Program-made: the position numbers and the translations under genes
The notes under the pieces: generated by a model
Told to the model about the DNA's origin: nothing
Database searches by the model: none
The model's input: the letters and a program-made list of their open reading frames with translations, nothing else
Source: Megaleporinus macrocephalus
Taxonomy: Eukaryota; Chordata; Actinopteri; Characiformes; Anostomidae
Length of the DNA: 64,000 nucleotides
Assembly (NCBI GenBank): GCA_021613375.1
Contig: CM038704.1
Span: forward strand, 4,791,655-4,855,654
Direction of reading: 5' to 3'
Shown: in pieces, positions 11,311-23,272 of the stretch
How the letters are laid out: the number at the start of each line of letters is the position of its first letter
Numbering within the stretch: position 1 is the stretch's first letter

Positions 11311-11397
11311 GTCCACAGGGTTGAAGGACAGGGCTGCAACGATTTGTGTTCTATTGGACAAGACATTCAAAGTGGGTTTGGTGGGAAATGGTTCATA

Positions 11398-11493
<96 letters not shown>

Positions 11494-11494
11494 A
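11398..11494. repeat. (GT)n(AT)n compound microsatellite
   Basis: A pure GT run (about 11398-11424) passes directly into an AT run with one GT interruption near 11476. Confidence 0.97.
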
Positions 11495-11582
11495 ATATAG
11501 TGGTTTTGATGGTAAGCAGGGGTCTACAGCATAAATATAGTCACTTTAATATAACTATCCCAACCGTTTAATTATGTGGGAA

Positions 11583-11612
11583 TTTATTTAATTTAATTTA
11601 ATTTAATTTAAA
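11583..11612. repeat. (TTTAA)n pentanucleotide microsatellite
   Basis: About five TTTAA units lie in an AT-rich context. Confidence 0.9.
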
Positions 11613-11667
11613 AATCTTTATAATATGGTCGCTGACCAAAGAAATACATGCATCCAATATTTGTCCA

Positions 11668-11860
11668 TTTTTATTTTTCTGCACCACATGAACCCGACAG
11701 CTGCTGTTTACATCTTGTAGAAGTTTTAAGATGAATGGACCAACAGAAATGCTCCAAAATCACATGGACAAAATTCTGGTTCCATTAAGTTACATTAAAA
11801 GTAAAGGCCGTTTTTGGTCTCTCCTGTAAAGTTGCCATTTTGGAGATACTTGACAGCAGC
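11668..11860 (+). mobile_element. Dispersed MITE-like repeat (GAATGGACCAA.AGAAATGCTCC family)
   Basis: The segment shares ordered blocks with 26395-26575 and 47850-48030: CTGGTTCCAT, TTACATT.AAAGTAAAG and CTCTCCTGTAAAGTTGC. A reverse-strand fragment lies at about 30205-30250. It is a non-coding interspersed family with no visible transposase. Confidence 0.65.
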
Positions 11861-12706
11861 AATATGAAACATAAGATATAAGCCATCTCCTCAACCTGCA
11901 TGAGTCCTGAGTGTTCATATGGAATGTTGATGATGGAAAAATAGTGATAAATCGTTTTACCATGTCTGCAACACAAACGGTAGACATTTTATTTACCATA
12001 ATAATTACCATAATTCCATAATTATATGGAATATTGAAAAACAGAGATAAAATAAAATGACTACTTTAGTTGTACTTGGACCTACAATACCCAACATGTA
12101 GCCCTTCATCGTGAATGGATTTTAAAAATCTGTTTTGGACCAAAACCTTCTTAAAACTACAGTAAATTAAAGTCTAAAAGCTGCCTGGTCAGCTTGTAGA
12201 GGTGGACATTTGTGGTGGACTACTGTGAAAAAGTCTTGACAGACGCCAGTTTTGTCTGAAAGCATCAAAGGCACCCATTTGTTTTTGGACTCTCTCTCTC
12301 TCTGGAGCACCCTCTAGTGTCCAGCACGTGATGCAGTAATGATTCTAAATGAGAGGAAACAGAAGGCATGATTTGATGAGTCAGTACATCAAATAATAGT
12401 CCCTGGGCAGTCGTGGGCCAGATGTATCCAGTATTGCGGTGGACTAAAGTGAGCAAGTTCTGCAGAGAAGCAGATTGATGCTTGTATTTTGAGGCTGAAC
12501 CGACGTGGATTCTGTAGCAGTTTATCAAATCATGTGCATTTATTTTATTTGACTTTAGCCAAAGGCAGCCTGCAGGAACAGAGCTGTGCCATTAGGGCAG
12601 AAAGCTAGTGTTTTCAAGATTTTGTGTATTTTTTTTGTACAAAATAATATATATTTCAGTGTTTTTTAATTTTATTTGCTGTTTCTGCTCTGAGACAACA
12701 CAGCTT
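11861..12706. other. Unique AT-rich spacer
   Basis: I see no gene or tandem repeat. CACCCTCTAGTGTCC near 12308 is a degenerate CTCF-like motif of the sort often found in fish repeats. Confidence 0.4.
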
Positions 12707-13131
12707 GTCACTCAAGTACCACCTTTTACCTGAAGAGGTGATAGTGAGTCACAGTAGTACCACTTTATACCTGAGGAGGTGATAGTGAGTCACTGTAATA
12801 CCACTTTGTACCTGAAGAGGTGATAGTAAGTCACTGTAGTACCACTCTGTACCTGAAGAGGTGATAGTGAGTCACTGTAGTACCACTTTGTAGCTGAAGA
12901 GGTGATAGTGAGTCACTGTAGTACCACTTTGTAGCTGAAGAGGTGATAGTGAGTCACTGTAGTACCACTTTGTAGCTGAAGAGGTGATAGTGAGTCACTG
13001 TAGTACCACTTTGTACCTGAAGAGGTGATAGTGAGTCACTGTAGTACCACTTTGTACCTGAAGAGGTGATAGTGAGTCACTGTAGTACCACTTTGTACCT
13101 GAAGAGGTGATAGTGAGTCACTGTAGTACCT
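12707..13131 (+). repeat. 41-bp minisatellite, about 10 units, each with an AP-1-type site
   Basis: The period is 41 bp (TGAAGAGGTGATAG-type anchors at 12731, 12772 and 12813, continuing to the end). TGAGTCA, the AP-1/TRE consensus, is exact in nine of ten units (starts 12745, 12786, 12868, 12909, 12950, 12991, 13032, 13073, 13114). The third unit has TAAGTCA. Confidence 0.93.
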
Positions 13132-13510
13132 CTAAAATAAACTGAGTTTAATAGATTTAGTGAAGAGAGACAGTATTACAGTAATATAGGAAGTGAATGG
13201 GGGTCAGGTTTGGGGGGTGCTGTGTGTTAGGAGGGGTTTGTTTAGTCTGTGTATTAAAGGGTTAAAAGTGATTTTAACTGTTTACGTATGTTAGTTTATT
13301 TATTTTGGTCTTTATAACTAAAAGCTGTGATGGAACTGGTTGAGAACGTTTCTGTTGAGTGAAACAGTGTCGGACTATTTGATTAAATTATTGATCGCTA
13401 TGCTGGAAGTTGTCACTCCCTGCAGATACCTGGGAGGTAACTCTGAGGTGAAGCTGTTCCGGGCACACCGTATACCTGCAGTAGCTGTGCAAGCCTCTGC
13501 AGTGCTTCAG
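13132..13510. other. Unique spacer
   Basis: This is non-repetitive sequence between the 41-bp array and the polypurine block. A 62-codon plus frame at 13340-13528 ends inside the simple repeat and is not supported. Confidence 0.45.
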
Positions 13511-13519
13511 AGTGAGAGT

Positions 13520-13593
<74 letters not shown>

Positions 13594-13843
13594 AAGAGGT
13601 GAGACAAATAGGAGAGAGAAAAGAGAGGGAGAGAGAGAGTGAAAGAAAGAGTCTGAGAGAGAGTGAGAAAATAAGGGACTGAGAAAAAGAGGGGGAGAGT
13701 GAAAGAGAGGGAGAGAGAGAGAGTGTAAGAGACAGAGAGAGTGAGGGAGTGTAAGAGAGAGAGAGACAGTAAAAGAGAGGGAGAGAGTGTAAAAGAGAGT
13801 GTGTGTGTGAGAGAGAGAGAGAGTAAAAGAGAGAGAGAGTGTG

Positions 13844-13891
<48 letters not shown>

Positions 13892-16240
13892 AGAGAAAGA
13901 GAGAAACAGTAAAAGAGAAAGGGGGAAGTGTAAAAGAGAATGTGTGTGAGAGAGAGAGAGAGTAAAAGAGAGAGAGAGTGTAAGGGAGAGAGAGTGTGTG
14001 TAAAAGAGAGAAAGAGAGAGAGAGAGTAAAAGAGAGAGAGTGTAAGAGAGAGAGAGAGCAAAAGAGAGACAGTAAAAGAGAGAGTGTGTGTAAGAGAGAG
14101 AGAGACAGTAAAAGAGAGAGAGTGTAAGAGAGAGAGACAGTAAAAGAGAGAGAGCGAGTGTAAGAGAGAGAGAGAGTAAAAAAGAGAGATAGAGAGTAAG
14201 AAAGAGAGAGTAAAAGAGAAAGATAAGAGTGTAAGAGTGAGAGAGTAAAAGAGAGAGAGAAACAGTAAAAGAGAGAGAGAAACAGTAAAAGAGAGAGTGT
14301 AAGAGAGAGAGAGAGAGAGAGAGAGTAAAAGAGAGAGAGAGAAACTGTAAAACAGAGAGTGTAAGAGAGAGAGAGATAGAGTGTAAGAGAGAGAGAGAGA
14401 AATAGTAAAAGAAAGAGAGTGTAAGAGAGAGAAACAGTAAAACAGAGAGAGAGAAACAGTAAAAGAGAGAGTGTAAGAGAGAGAGAGAGAGAGAGAGTAA
14501 AAGAGAGAGAGTGTAAGAGAGAGTGATAGAGAGAGTAAAAGAGAGTGTAAGAGAGAGTGATAGAGTGTAGAAGAGAGTGAGAGAGTAAAAGAGAGTGTAA
14601 GAGAGAGTGATAGAGTGTAAAAGAGAGAGTGTAAGAGAGAGAGAGTGTAAGAGAGTGATAGAGTGTAGGAGAGAGTGTAAGAGAGAGAGTGTAAGAGAGA
14701 GAGAGAGAGAGAGAGTAAGAGAAAGAGAGAAACAGTAAAAGAGAAAGGGGGAAGTGTAAAAGAGAATGTGTGTGAGAGAGAGAGAGTAAAAGAGAGAGAG
14801 AGTGTAAGGGAGAGAGAGTGTGTGTAAAAGAGAGAAAGAGAGAGAGAGAGTAAAAGAGAGAGAGTGTAAGAGAGAGAGAGAGCAAAAGAGAGACAGTAAA
14901 AGAGAGTGTGTGTAAGAGAGAGAGACAGTAAAAGAGAGAGAGTGTAAGAGAGAGAGACAGTAAAAGAGAGAGAGCGAGTGTAAGAGAGAGAGAGAGTAAA
15001 AAAGAGAGATAGAGAGTAAGAAAGAGAGAGTAAAAGAGAAAGATAAGAGTGTAAGAGTGAGAGAGTAAAAGAGAGAGAGAAACAGTAAAAGAGAGAGAGA
15101 AACAGTAAAAGAGAGAGTGTAAGAGAGAGAGAGAGAGAGTAAAAGAGAGAGAGAGAAACTGTAAAACAGAGAGTGTAAGAGAGAGAGAGATAGAGTGTAA
15201 GAGAGAGAGAGAGAAATAGTAAAAGAAAGAGAGTGTAAGAGAGAGAAACAGTAAAACAGAGAGAGAGAAACAGTAAAAGAGAGAGTGTAAGAGAGAGAGA
15301 GAGAGAGAGAGTAAAAGAGAGAGAGTGTAAGAGAGAGTGATAGAGAGAGTAAAAGAGAGAGAGTGTAAGAGAGAGTGATATAGTGTAGAAGAGAGTGAGA
15401 GAGAGTGTAAGAGAGAGAGTGTAAGAGAGAGTGATAGAGTGTAAAAGAGAGAGTGTAAGAGAGAGAGTGTAAGAGAGAGAGAGAGTGTAAGAGAGTGATA
15501 GAGTGTAGGAGAGAGAGTGTAAGAGAGAGAGTGTAAGAGAGTGATAGAGTGTAGGAGAGAGAGTGTAAGAGAGAGAGTGTAAGAGAGAGAGAGAGAGAGA
15601 GAGTAAGAGAAAGAGAGAAACAGTAAAAGAGAAAGGGGGAAGTGTAAAAGAGAATGTGTGTGAGAGAGAGAGAGAGAGTAAAAGAGAGAGAGAGTGTAAG
15701 GGAGAGAGAGTGTGTGTAAAAGAGAGAAAGAGAGAGAGAGAGTAAAAGAGAGAGTGTGTGTAAGAGAGAGAGAGACAGTAAAAGAGAGAGAGTGTAAGAG
15801 AGAGTGATAGAGTGTAAAAGAGAGAGAGAGAGAGTGTAAGAGAGAGAGAGTGTAAGAGAGTGATAGAGAGTGGGAGAGAGAGTTTAAGAGAGGGAGAGAG
15901 AGTGTAAGAGAGAGTGATAGAGTGTAAAAGAGAGAGAGTAAAAGAGAGAGAGAGTGTAAGAGAGAGAGAGAACGTAAGAGAGAGAGAGTGTGTAAGAGAG
16001 AGTGATAGAGTGTAAAAGAGAGAGAGTAAGAGAGAGAGAGAGTGTAAGAGAGAGAGAGAGTAAAAGAGAGAGAGTGTAAGAGAGAGTGATAGAGTGTAAA
16101 AGAGAGAGTGCAAGAGAGAAAGAGAGAGTGTAAGAGAGAGAGTGTGTAAGAAAGTGATAGAGTGTAAGAGAGAGAGAGAGTGTAAGAGAGAGAGAGAGAG
16201 TGATAGAGTGTAGAAGAGAGAGAGTGTAAGAGAGAGAGAG

Positions 16241-16272
<32 letters not shown>

Positions 16273-16320
16273 TGTAGAAGAGAGAGAGTGTAAAAGAGAG
16301 AGAGTGTAAGAGAGAGTGAG
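13511..16320 (+). repeat. 2.8-kb polypurine (GA-rich) block with three higher-order units
   Basis: The plus strand is almost wholly purine: (GA)n punctuated by GTGTAAGAGAG, GTAAAAGAGAG, GTGATAGAG and AAACAGTAAAAG. A landmark AAGAGAAAGAGAGAAACAG recurs at 13891, 14717 and 15605, giving higher-order units of 826 and 888 bp. Minus-strand frames of 1025 and 868 codons are Ser/Leu low-complexity translations caused by the lack of stops and are not genes. Long R.Y tracts can form triplex DNA. Confidence 0.95.
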
Positions 16321-16486
16321 CTTTGAGGACTGTACACTCTAGGATGTGAAGTGATTGCTGTCAGGATGATTTCATGTAAAGCGCAGCTGCCAGCGCGGCT
16401 CTGTTTCAGGTGAGTCGAGACTCGGTGAGCGTCGGTACGGAGCGCTGAGGGTGGAGAGAGGGCCGCGCGGGCGAGAGGACCCGCTG

Positions 16487-16792
16487 TCACTACGGATCGG
16501 GAGGACGCGCTCGATGGCCGAGATCCATTTACTTATCTAATTACAGGCTGTCCGTTCTCTGTTATCTTGTTATCTGGCTACTGGACTTTAATTTGATTTT
16601 CTGTTTTGCACTTAAGGCCCTGTTTTATTTTTTCTCCGCTCGTCATTCAGGCGGCGAACGATTTCAGAAAAAAGTCCTAATCAAATATCCGAGGCTCCTG
16701 TGGAAACAGGTGGTGTAATACGGAGTCGTGTTTAATAACACGGTGGCACTGGGAGCCGCGCCCGACGCTCCAGTGACGAGCTATCTTGCGTA

Positions 16793-16823
<31 letters not shown>

Positions 16824-17570
16824 TTTATTTTCCATTTTTTAAATGTCACATCCCATTTCCCCCCCGTCCGATCCTCTAAGGTCCTCGTGCGGGTCCTAAT
16901 TGAACATCTGTTTGCGGCTGCACTTGCGAGAGTACATGGCTCCAGACGAGGATATGAGGGAGGGGGGGCCGCACCTTGGGCGCCATCCGAACTTTGCGTC
17001 ACCTTGAGGGGGTGCGGGTGTTTACGCGGCCCGCTTGTGTTCCTCTCTTTTAATTTCGCTCTCTCGTCGCCGGGGAGATTCGGGATGTTTAATCTTGCGA
17101 ATGTCGTGTGAAGGATAGCGCTCGGACCAGCAGAGGATTGAAACATGCCCCGAAGCTCGCTGACTCCCACCTCTGCTTCCCACGCAGCCCACTTCTCTGG
17201 CTACGCCCTTTAAAGCGAGCCCAGAAGAAGAAGAGAGAGACGCACCTCGCTGGCCGGTTTCAACGCTGCGCCAAACGAGTCCTTAACCAGCGGGACATCA
17301 TTTGATACGGCGTGTCGCTCGGCCGGGCCACAGACGATCCATACGTATGGATTTCTCTCAGCAGTCGATTGGTCAATCACGACGGTAGACAGCGCATCGA
17401 CCGCCGCTAATGTTATGTTTACAGACTTGTGCGATTGATACTCGTGGTTAATTGAAGGCGGGGAGGAAAACATTATTTGTTAAGTGAGGCTTTCTGGAAA
17501 CTTCTGCACCTTCTTCTCTCTTCTTCTCTGCAGTTTTAAAAAAAGTCTGAACTCTTTTCACTGAGTTGTA
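16487..17570. promoter_or_regulatory. Unique GC-rich island, candidate conserved non-coding element
   Basis: The sequence is high-complexity with homeodomain-like cores (CTAATTACAG near 16538, TTTAATTTGATT near 16590) and a CpG-rich second half (16860-17350). A short (TTA)n/(TTTA)n run sits at about 16793-16832. Open frames of 65-127 codons overlap on both strands without recognisable domains. A role as enhancer or promoter is inference. Confidence 0.35.
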
Positions 17571-17576
17571 AAGAAA

Positions 17577-17672
17577 GTCATCCAGAGTGGGTTTTGGTGG
17601 GAATTGGTCCTGATGTTGTTCACAGTAGTGGTGATAGGAACCAAACATAGACATTGTATTCACTACTGTTGT
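17577..17672 (+). mobile_element. Fragment of the GGTGAATGGAACCAGACG interspersed family
   Basis: It is similar in order to 33325-33430: GTGG.TTTTGGTG, then CAGT.GTGGTGA, then GGAACCA. The same family thus borders both SINE-head VNTRs, here upstream and at 33325 downstream. Confidence 0.45.
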
Positions 17673-17684
17673 AATTATTTTTTT

Positions 17685-20600
17685 AGTGGTTAGTACGGTG
17701 GTGTAGTGGTTAGTATGGTGGTGTAGTGGTCAGTACGGTGGTGTAGTGGTTAGTACGGTGGTGTAGTGGTCAGTATGGTGGTGTAGTGGTCAGTACGGTG
17801 GTGTAGTGGTTAGTACGGTGGTGTAGTGGTTAGTACGGTGGTATAGGGGTCAGTACGGTGGTGTAGTGGTTAGTACGGTGGTGTAGTGGTTAGTATGGTG
17901 GTGTAGTGGTCAGTACAGTGGTGTAGTGGTTAGTACGGTGGTGTAGTGGTCAGTATGGTGGTGTAGTGGTCAGTACGGTGGTGTAGTGGTTACTATGGTG
18001 GTGTAGTGGTTAGTACGGTGGTGTAGTGGTTAGTACGGTGGTGTAGTGGTTAGTATGGTGGTGTAGTGGTTAGTATGGTGGTGTAGTGGTCAGTATGGTG
18101 GTGTAGTGGTCAGTACGGTGGTGTAGTGGTTAGTATGGTGGTGTAGTGGTTAGTATGGTGGTGTAGTGGTTAGTACGGTGGTGTAGTGGTTAGTATGGTG
18201 GTGTAGTGGTCAGTACGGTGGTGTCGTGGTTAGTATGGTGGTGTAGTGGTCGGTATGGTGGTGTAGTGGTCAGTATGGTGGTGTAGTGGTCAGTACGGTG
18301 GTGTCGTGGTTAGTATGGTGGTGTAGTGGTTAGTATGGTGGTGTAGTGGTCAGTACGGTGGTGTAGTGGTTAGCACTGTGGTGTAGTGGTTAGTACGGTG
18401 GTGTAGTGGTTAGTATGGTGGTGTAGTGGTTAGTACGGTGGTGTAGTGGTTAGTACGGTGGTTTACTGGTTAGTACGGTGGTGTAGTGGTTAGTACTGTG
18501 GTGTAGTGGTTAGTATGGTGGTGTAGTGGTTAGTACTGTGGTGTACTGGTTAGTATGGTGGTGTAGTGGTTAGTATGGTGGTGTAGTAGTTAGTACGGTG
18601 GTGTCATGGTTAGTACGGTGGTGTAGTGGTTAGTACGGTGGTGTAGTGGTTAGTACGGTGGTTTACTGGTTAGTACGGTGGTGTAGTGGTTAGTACTGTG
18701 GTGTAGTGGTTAGTATGGTGGTGTAGTGGTTAGTACTGTGGTGTACTGGTTAGTATGGTCGTGTAGTGGTTAGTACGGTGGTGTAGTGGTTAGTACGGTG
18801 GTGTAGTGGTTAGTACGGTGGTTTACTGGTTAGTACGGTGGTGTAGTGGTTAGTACGGTGGTGTAGTGGTTAGTATGGTGGTGTAGTGGTTAGTACTGTG
18901 GTGTACTGGTTAGTATGGTGGTGTAGTGGTTAGTATGGTGGTGTAGTGGTTAGTACGGTGGTGTAGTGGTTAGTACGGTGGTTTACTGGTTAGTACGGTG
19001 GTGTAGTGGTTAGTACGGTGGTGTAGTGGTTAGTATGGTGGTGTAGTGGTTAGTACTGTGGTGTACTGGTTAGTATGGTGGTGTAGTGGTTAGTACGGTG
19101 GTGTAGTGGTTAGTACGGTGGTGTAGTGGTTAGTACGGTGGTTTACTGGTTAGTACGGTGGTGTAGTGGTTAGTACTGTGGTGTAGTGGTTAGTATGGTG
19201 GTGTAGTGGTTAGTACTGTGGTGTACTGTTAGTATGGTGGTGTAGTGGTTAGTACGGTGGTGTAGTAGTTAGTACGGTGGTGTCGTGGTTAGTGCGGTGG
19301 TGTAGTGGTTAGTACGGTGGTGTAGTGGTTAGTACGGTGGTTTACTGGTTAGTACGGTGGTGTAGTGGTTAGTATGGTGGTGTAGTGGTTAGTACGGTGG
19401 TGTAGTGGTTAGTATGGTGGTGTAGTGGTTAGTACGGTGGTGTAGTGGTTAGTATGGTGGTGTAGTGGTCAGTACGGTGGTGTCGTGGTTAGTATGGTGG
19501 TGTAGTGGTCGGTACGGTGGTGTAGTGGTTAGTATGGTGGTGTAGTGGTCAGTACGGTGGTGTCGTGGTTAGTATGGTGGTGTAGTGGTTAGTATGGTGG
19601 TGTAGTGGTCAGTACGGTGGTGTAGTGGTTAGCACTGTGGTGTAGTGGTTAGTACGATGGTGTAGTGGTTAGTATGGTGGTGTAGTGGTTAGTACGGTGG
19701 TGTAGTGGTTAGTACGGTGGTTTACTGGTTAGTACGGTGGTGTAGTGGTTAGTACTGTGGTGTAGTGGTTAGTATGGTGGTGTAGTGGTTAGTACTGTGG
19801 TGTACTGGTTAGTATGGTGGTGTAGTGGTTAGTATGGTGGTGTAGTGGTTAGTACGGTGGTGTAGTGGTTAGTACGGTGGTGTAGTGGTTAGTATGGTGG
19901 TGTAGTGGTCAGTACGGTGGTGTCGTGGTTAGTATGGTGGTGTAGTGGTCGGTACGGTGGTGTAGTGGTTAGTATGGTGGTGTAGTGGTCAGTACGGTGG
20001 TGTCGTGGTTAGTATGGTGGTGTAGTGGTTAGTATGGTGGTGTAGTGGTCAGTACGGTGGTATAGTGGTTAGCACTGTGGTGTAGTGGTTAGTACGGTGG
20101 TGTAGTGGTTAGTATGGTGGTGTAGTGGTTAGTACGGTGGTGTAGTGGTTAGTACGGTGGTTTACTGGTTAGTACGGTGGTTTACTGGTTAGTACGGTGG
20201 TGTAGTGGTTAGTACTGTGGTGTAGTGGTTAGTATGGTGGTGTAGTGGTTAGTACTGTGGTGTACTGGTTAGTACGGTGGTGTAGTGGTTAGTACGGTGG
20301 TGTAGTGGTTAGTACGGTGGTGTCGTGGTTAGTACGGTGGTGTAGTGGTTAGTCCAGTGGTGTAGTGGTTAGTACGGTGGTTTACTGGTTAGTACGGTGG
20401 TGTAGTGGTTAGTACTGTGGTGTAGTGGTTAGTATGGTGGTGTAGTGGTTAGTACTGTGGTGTACTGGTAAGTATGGTGGTGTAGTGGTTAGTACGGTGG
20501 TGTAGTGGTTAGTACGGTGGTGTAGTGGTTAGTACGGTGGTGTAGTGGTTAATACGGTGGTGTAGTGGTTAGTATGGTGGTGTAGTGGTCAGTATGGTGG

Positions 20601-22044
20601 TGTAGTGGTCAGTACGGTGGTGTAGTGTTTAGTACGGTGGTGTAGTGGTTAGTACGGTGGTGTGGTCGTTAGTGCGGTGGTGTAGTGGTTAGTACGGTGG
20701 TGTAGTGGTTAGTATGGTGGTGTACTGTTAGTATGGTGGTGTAGTGGTTAATACGATGGTGTAGTGGTTAGTATGGTGGTGTATTGGTTATTATGGTGGT
20801 GTAGTGGTTAGTATGGTGGTGTAGTGGTTAGTAAGGTGGTGTAGTGGTTAGTATGGTGGTGTAGTGGTTATTACGGTGGTGTAGTGGTTAGTACGGTGGT
20901 GTAGTGGTCAGTATGGTGGTATATTGGTTAGTATGGTGGTTTACTGGTTAGTACGGTGGTGTAGTGGTTAGTACTGTGGTGTAGTGGTTAGTATGGTGGT
21001 GTAGTGGTTAGTACTGTGGTGTACTGGTAAGTATGGTGGTGTAGTGGTTAGTACGGTGGTGTAGTGGTTAGTACGGTGGTGTAGTGGTTAGTACGGTGGT
21101 GTAGTGGTTAATACGGTGGTGTAGTGGTTAGTATGGTGGTGTACTGGTTAGTATGGTGGTGTAGTGGTCAGTATGGTGGTGTAGTGGTCAGTACGGTGGT
21201 GTAGTCTTTAGTACGGTGGTGTAGTGGTTAGTACGGTGGTGTGGTCGTTAGTGCGGTGGTGTAGTGGTTAGTACGGTGGTGTAGTGGTTAGTATGGTGGT
21301 GTACTGTTAGTATGGTGGTGTAGTGGTTAATACGATGGTGTAGTGGTTAGTATGGTGGTGTATTGGTTATTATGGTGGTGTAGTGGTTAGTATGGTGGTG
21401 TAGTGGTTAGTAAGGTGGTGTAGTGGTTAGTATGGTGGTGTAGTGGTTATTACGGTGGTGTAGTGGTTAGTACGGTGGTGTAGTGGTCAGTATGGTGGTA
21501 TATTGGTTAGTATGGTGGTGTAGTAGTTAGTATGGTGGTGTAGTGGTCAGTATGGTGGTGTAGTGGTCAGTATGGTGGTGTAGTGGTTAGTATGGTAGTG
21601 TAGTGGTTAGTATGGTGTTGTAGGGGTCAGTACGGTGGTGTAGTGGTTAGTATGGTGGTGTAGTGGTTAGTATGTTGGTGTAGTAGTTAGTATGATGGTG
21701 TAGTGGTTAGTATGGTGGTGTAGTGGTCAGTATGGTGGTGTAGTGGTTAGTATGGTGGTGTAGTGGTTAGTATGGTGGTGTAGTGGTTATTATGGTGGTG
21801 TAGTGGTTAGTATGGTGGTGTAGTGGTTAGTATGGTGGTGTAGTGGTTAGTATGGTGGTGTAGTGGTTAGTATGGTGGTGTAGTGGTCAGTATGGTGGTG
21901 TAGTGGTCAGTATGGTGGTGTAGTGGTCAGTATGGTGGTGTAGTGGTTAGTAAGGTGGTGTAGTGGTCAGTACGGTGGTGTAATGGTCGGTACGGTGGTG
22001 TAGTGGTTAGTATGGTGGTGTAGTGGTCAGTATGGTAATGTAGT
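17685..22044 (+). repeat. 20-bp VNTR, about 218 units, expanded from a SINE 5' head
   Basis: The unit is GGTGTAGTGGTTAGTACGGT with mostly C/T variants at fixed sites. It matches the start of a tRNA-derived fish SINE (GGCACGGTGGTGTAGTGGTTAGCAC), including a Pol III A-box-like core TGGTGTAGTGGTTAG. The array runs straight into a SINE body at 22030, in register. Higher-order copies are visible: GTGTGGTCGTTAGTGCGG at 20660 and 21239 (579 bp apart), and a TCGGTACGG-containing block at 19501 and 19941 (440 bp apart). Confidence 0.93.
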
Positions 22045-22140
22045 GGTCAGCACTGTCTCCTCACAGTAAGATGATCTGGGTTGGATTCCCGGTCCGGGTG
22101 GTTCTGTGTGGAGTGTGTATGTTCTCTCTGTACTTGAGTG
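22030..22140 (+). mobile_element. tRNA-derived SINE body (5' head expanded, 3' end lost)
   Basis: This follows directly from the VNTR: GTCAGCACTGTCTCCTCACA, then a B-box-like GGGTTGGATTCCCGG (about 22079), then GTGTGGAGTGTGTATGTTCT. The order is that of a DANA/V-core-type fish SINE. It is cut off near 22140 where another repeat begins. Confidence 0.7.
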
Positions 22141-22149
22141 GATTTCGTC

Positions 22150-22330
22150 TGAGAACTGAACACATTCATACAATGTCTGGGGCGTCCAGGAGAAATCTGG
22201 AACCTAACTTTGTTCCTCAAACTGGAGCTTAAGATCTGATCTACTTCTCTCACAATAACTTTGTATTGTATGTGTGATTATTTATCTGTTCTAATCAGAT
22301 CTGGTGGTGTAAATACACTTATTGATCAGA
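22150..22330 (-). mobile_element. Truncated copy of the 454-bp TA-flanked MITE
   Basis: In reverse complement it matches the interior of 33651-34104 (the blocks around ACTGAACACATTCATACAAT, GGAGAAATCTGGAACC and TCTGTTCTAATCAGATCTGG). Both ends are missing. The second assembled copy of the large block begins inside this fragment (44001 = 22258). Confidence 0.7.
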
Positions 22331-22498
22331 TAAAGGGTTTTTAAACTATCAGCTTTAGTGTATTTGTCACTAATTCTCTGATAAATCTCAGAATAACTGC
22401 CGTCTGGATGAAATGTGGGTTTTTAGCCGTTCAGTAAAAGTGTTGAGATTAGATTCCATCATTTGATCAGGAGAGAAAACAAGGCTGGTGAGGAACAT

Positions 22499-22499
<1 letters not shown>

Positions 22500-22534
<35 letters not shown>
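22500..22534 (+). repeat. Poly-C tract (35 C)
   Basis: The homopolymer is interrupted only at its 3' edge. Copy 2 has 31 C (44243-44273). Confidence 0.98.
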
Positions 22535-22535
<1 letters not shown>

Positions 22536-22539
22536 CCCG

Positions 22540-23270
22540 CCATGTCACCCTCAAAAATATATACAGCTGGGCAAAATAAAAGCGTGCCCAGTTTACACGG
22601 GGAAGGTAAAGATGTTTGCCCAGATTAGGTCAGTGTGCTCTTTACTACTCCATGTGCCATGTAGGACTCAGTGGGATTAGTTTTATCTTGCGGGACTGGG
22701 GGGGAGGTTGATATCATTTTTCAAACTGAGAATCGTCCCGCGCAGCAACGGTAATCCATCTTGGTCCCTGGGCAGCGCGCGTGCGCTGCTTCTTATTCCT
22801 GTAAGGATTCCTGCGCTGCAGAAGAGAGAGAGATGACTATCTGTGGAGGAGAATAAAGCAGGAGACCAATTTGCGCAATCCTGTTTGTGTCGGGGGAGAA
22901 TTATAACACAGGCTACGGCGTAATATCCCCAGCTCACCAATGAGAAACAAGCTTCACGGGTGGTAGTGCAGCCGTAAAAGCCCCCTCCTGAGCTGACATG
23001 ATAAATTGGATGTCTTCAGGTGAAACTTTGGCGGATATTAATAAGAAAAGCCGATCCTGAGCTAAGAAAGTGGAGTCTGGACTATAAAGCACTCATATGA
23101 CTGCAGGTTACTGGTTTTAACTTGGATCGTCTGAATGTTTGCTAGTTTTGACTGGCCATGACTTAGAGATAAAAAGTTTACTTAAATTTTATTTTATTAA
23201 GTATTTATGAGTAAAGTTGAAGTATATTTCCCAAGTATACTTTATATAGTTACCATACTAATATCATTGT
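22540..23270. promoter_or_regulatory. Unique island, candidate conserved element
   Basis: The sequence is of high complexity with a CpG-rich core at 22730-22930 (GCGCGCGTGCGCTGC near 22775). The frame at 22683-22940 (minus) is open in both copies, but the copies are nearly identical, so this is not evidence of selection. Confidence 0.35.
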
Positions 23271-23272
23271 AA

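Noticed and set aside
12308..12322. CTCF site (CACCCTCTAGTGTCC)
   Set aside because: It has two mismatches to the core, including the GGC block; too weak to call.
13413..16490. 1025-codon and 868-codon minus-strand open frames (Ser/Leu repeats)
   Set aside because: They are translations of a (GA)n-type polypurine block with almost no stop codons. There is no complex protein sequence outside short ends, and two different frames are open over the same DNA.
17685..22044. Tandem tRNA genes
   Set aside because: Only the A-box-like head is repeated. There is no B box, anticodon stem or full tRNA length in the units.
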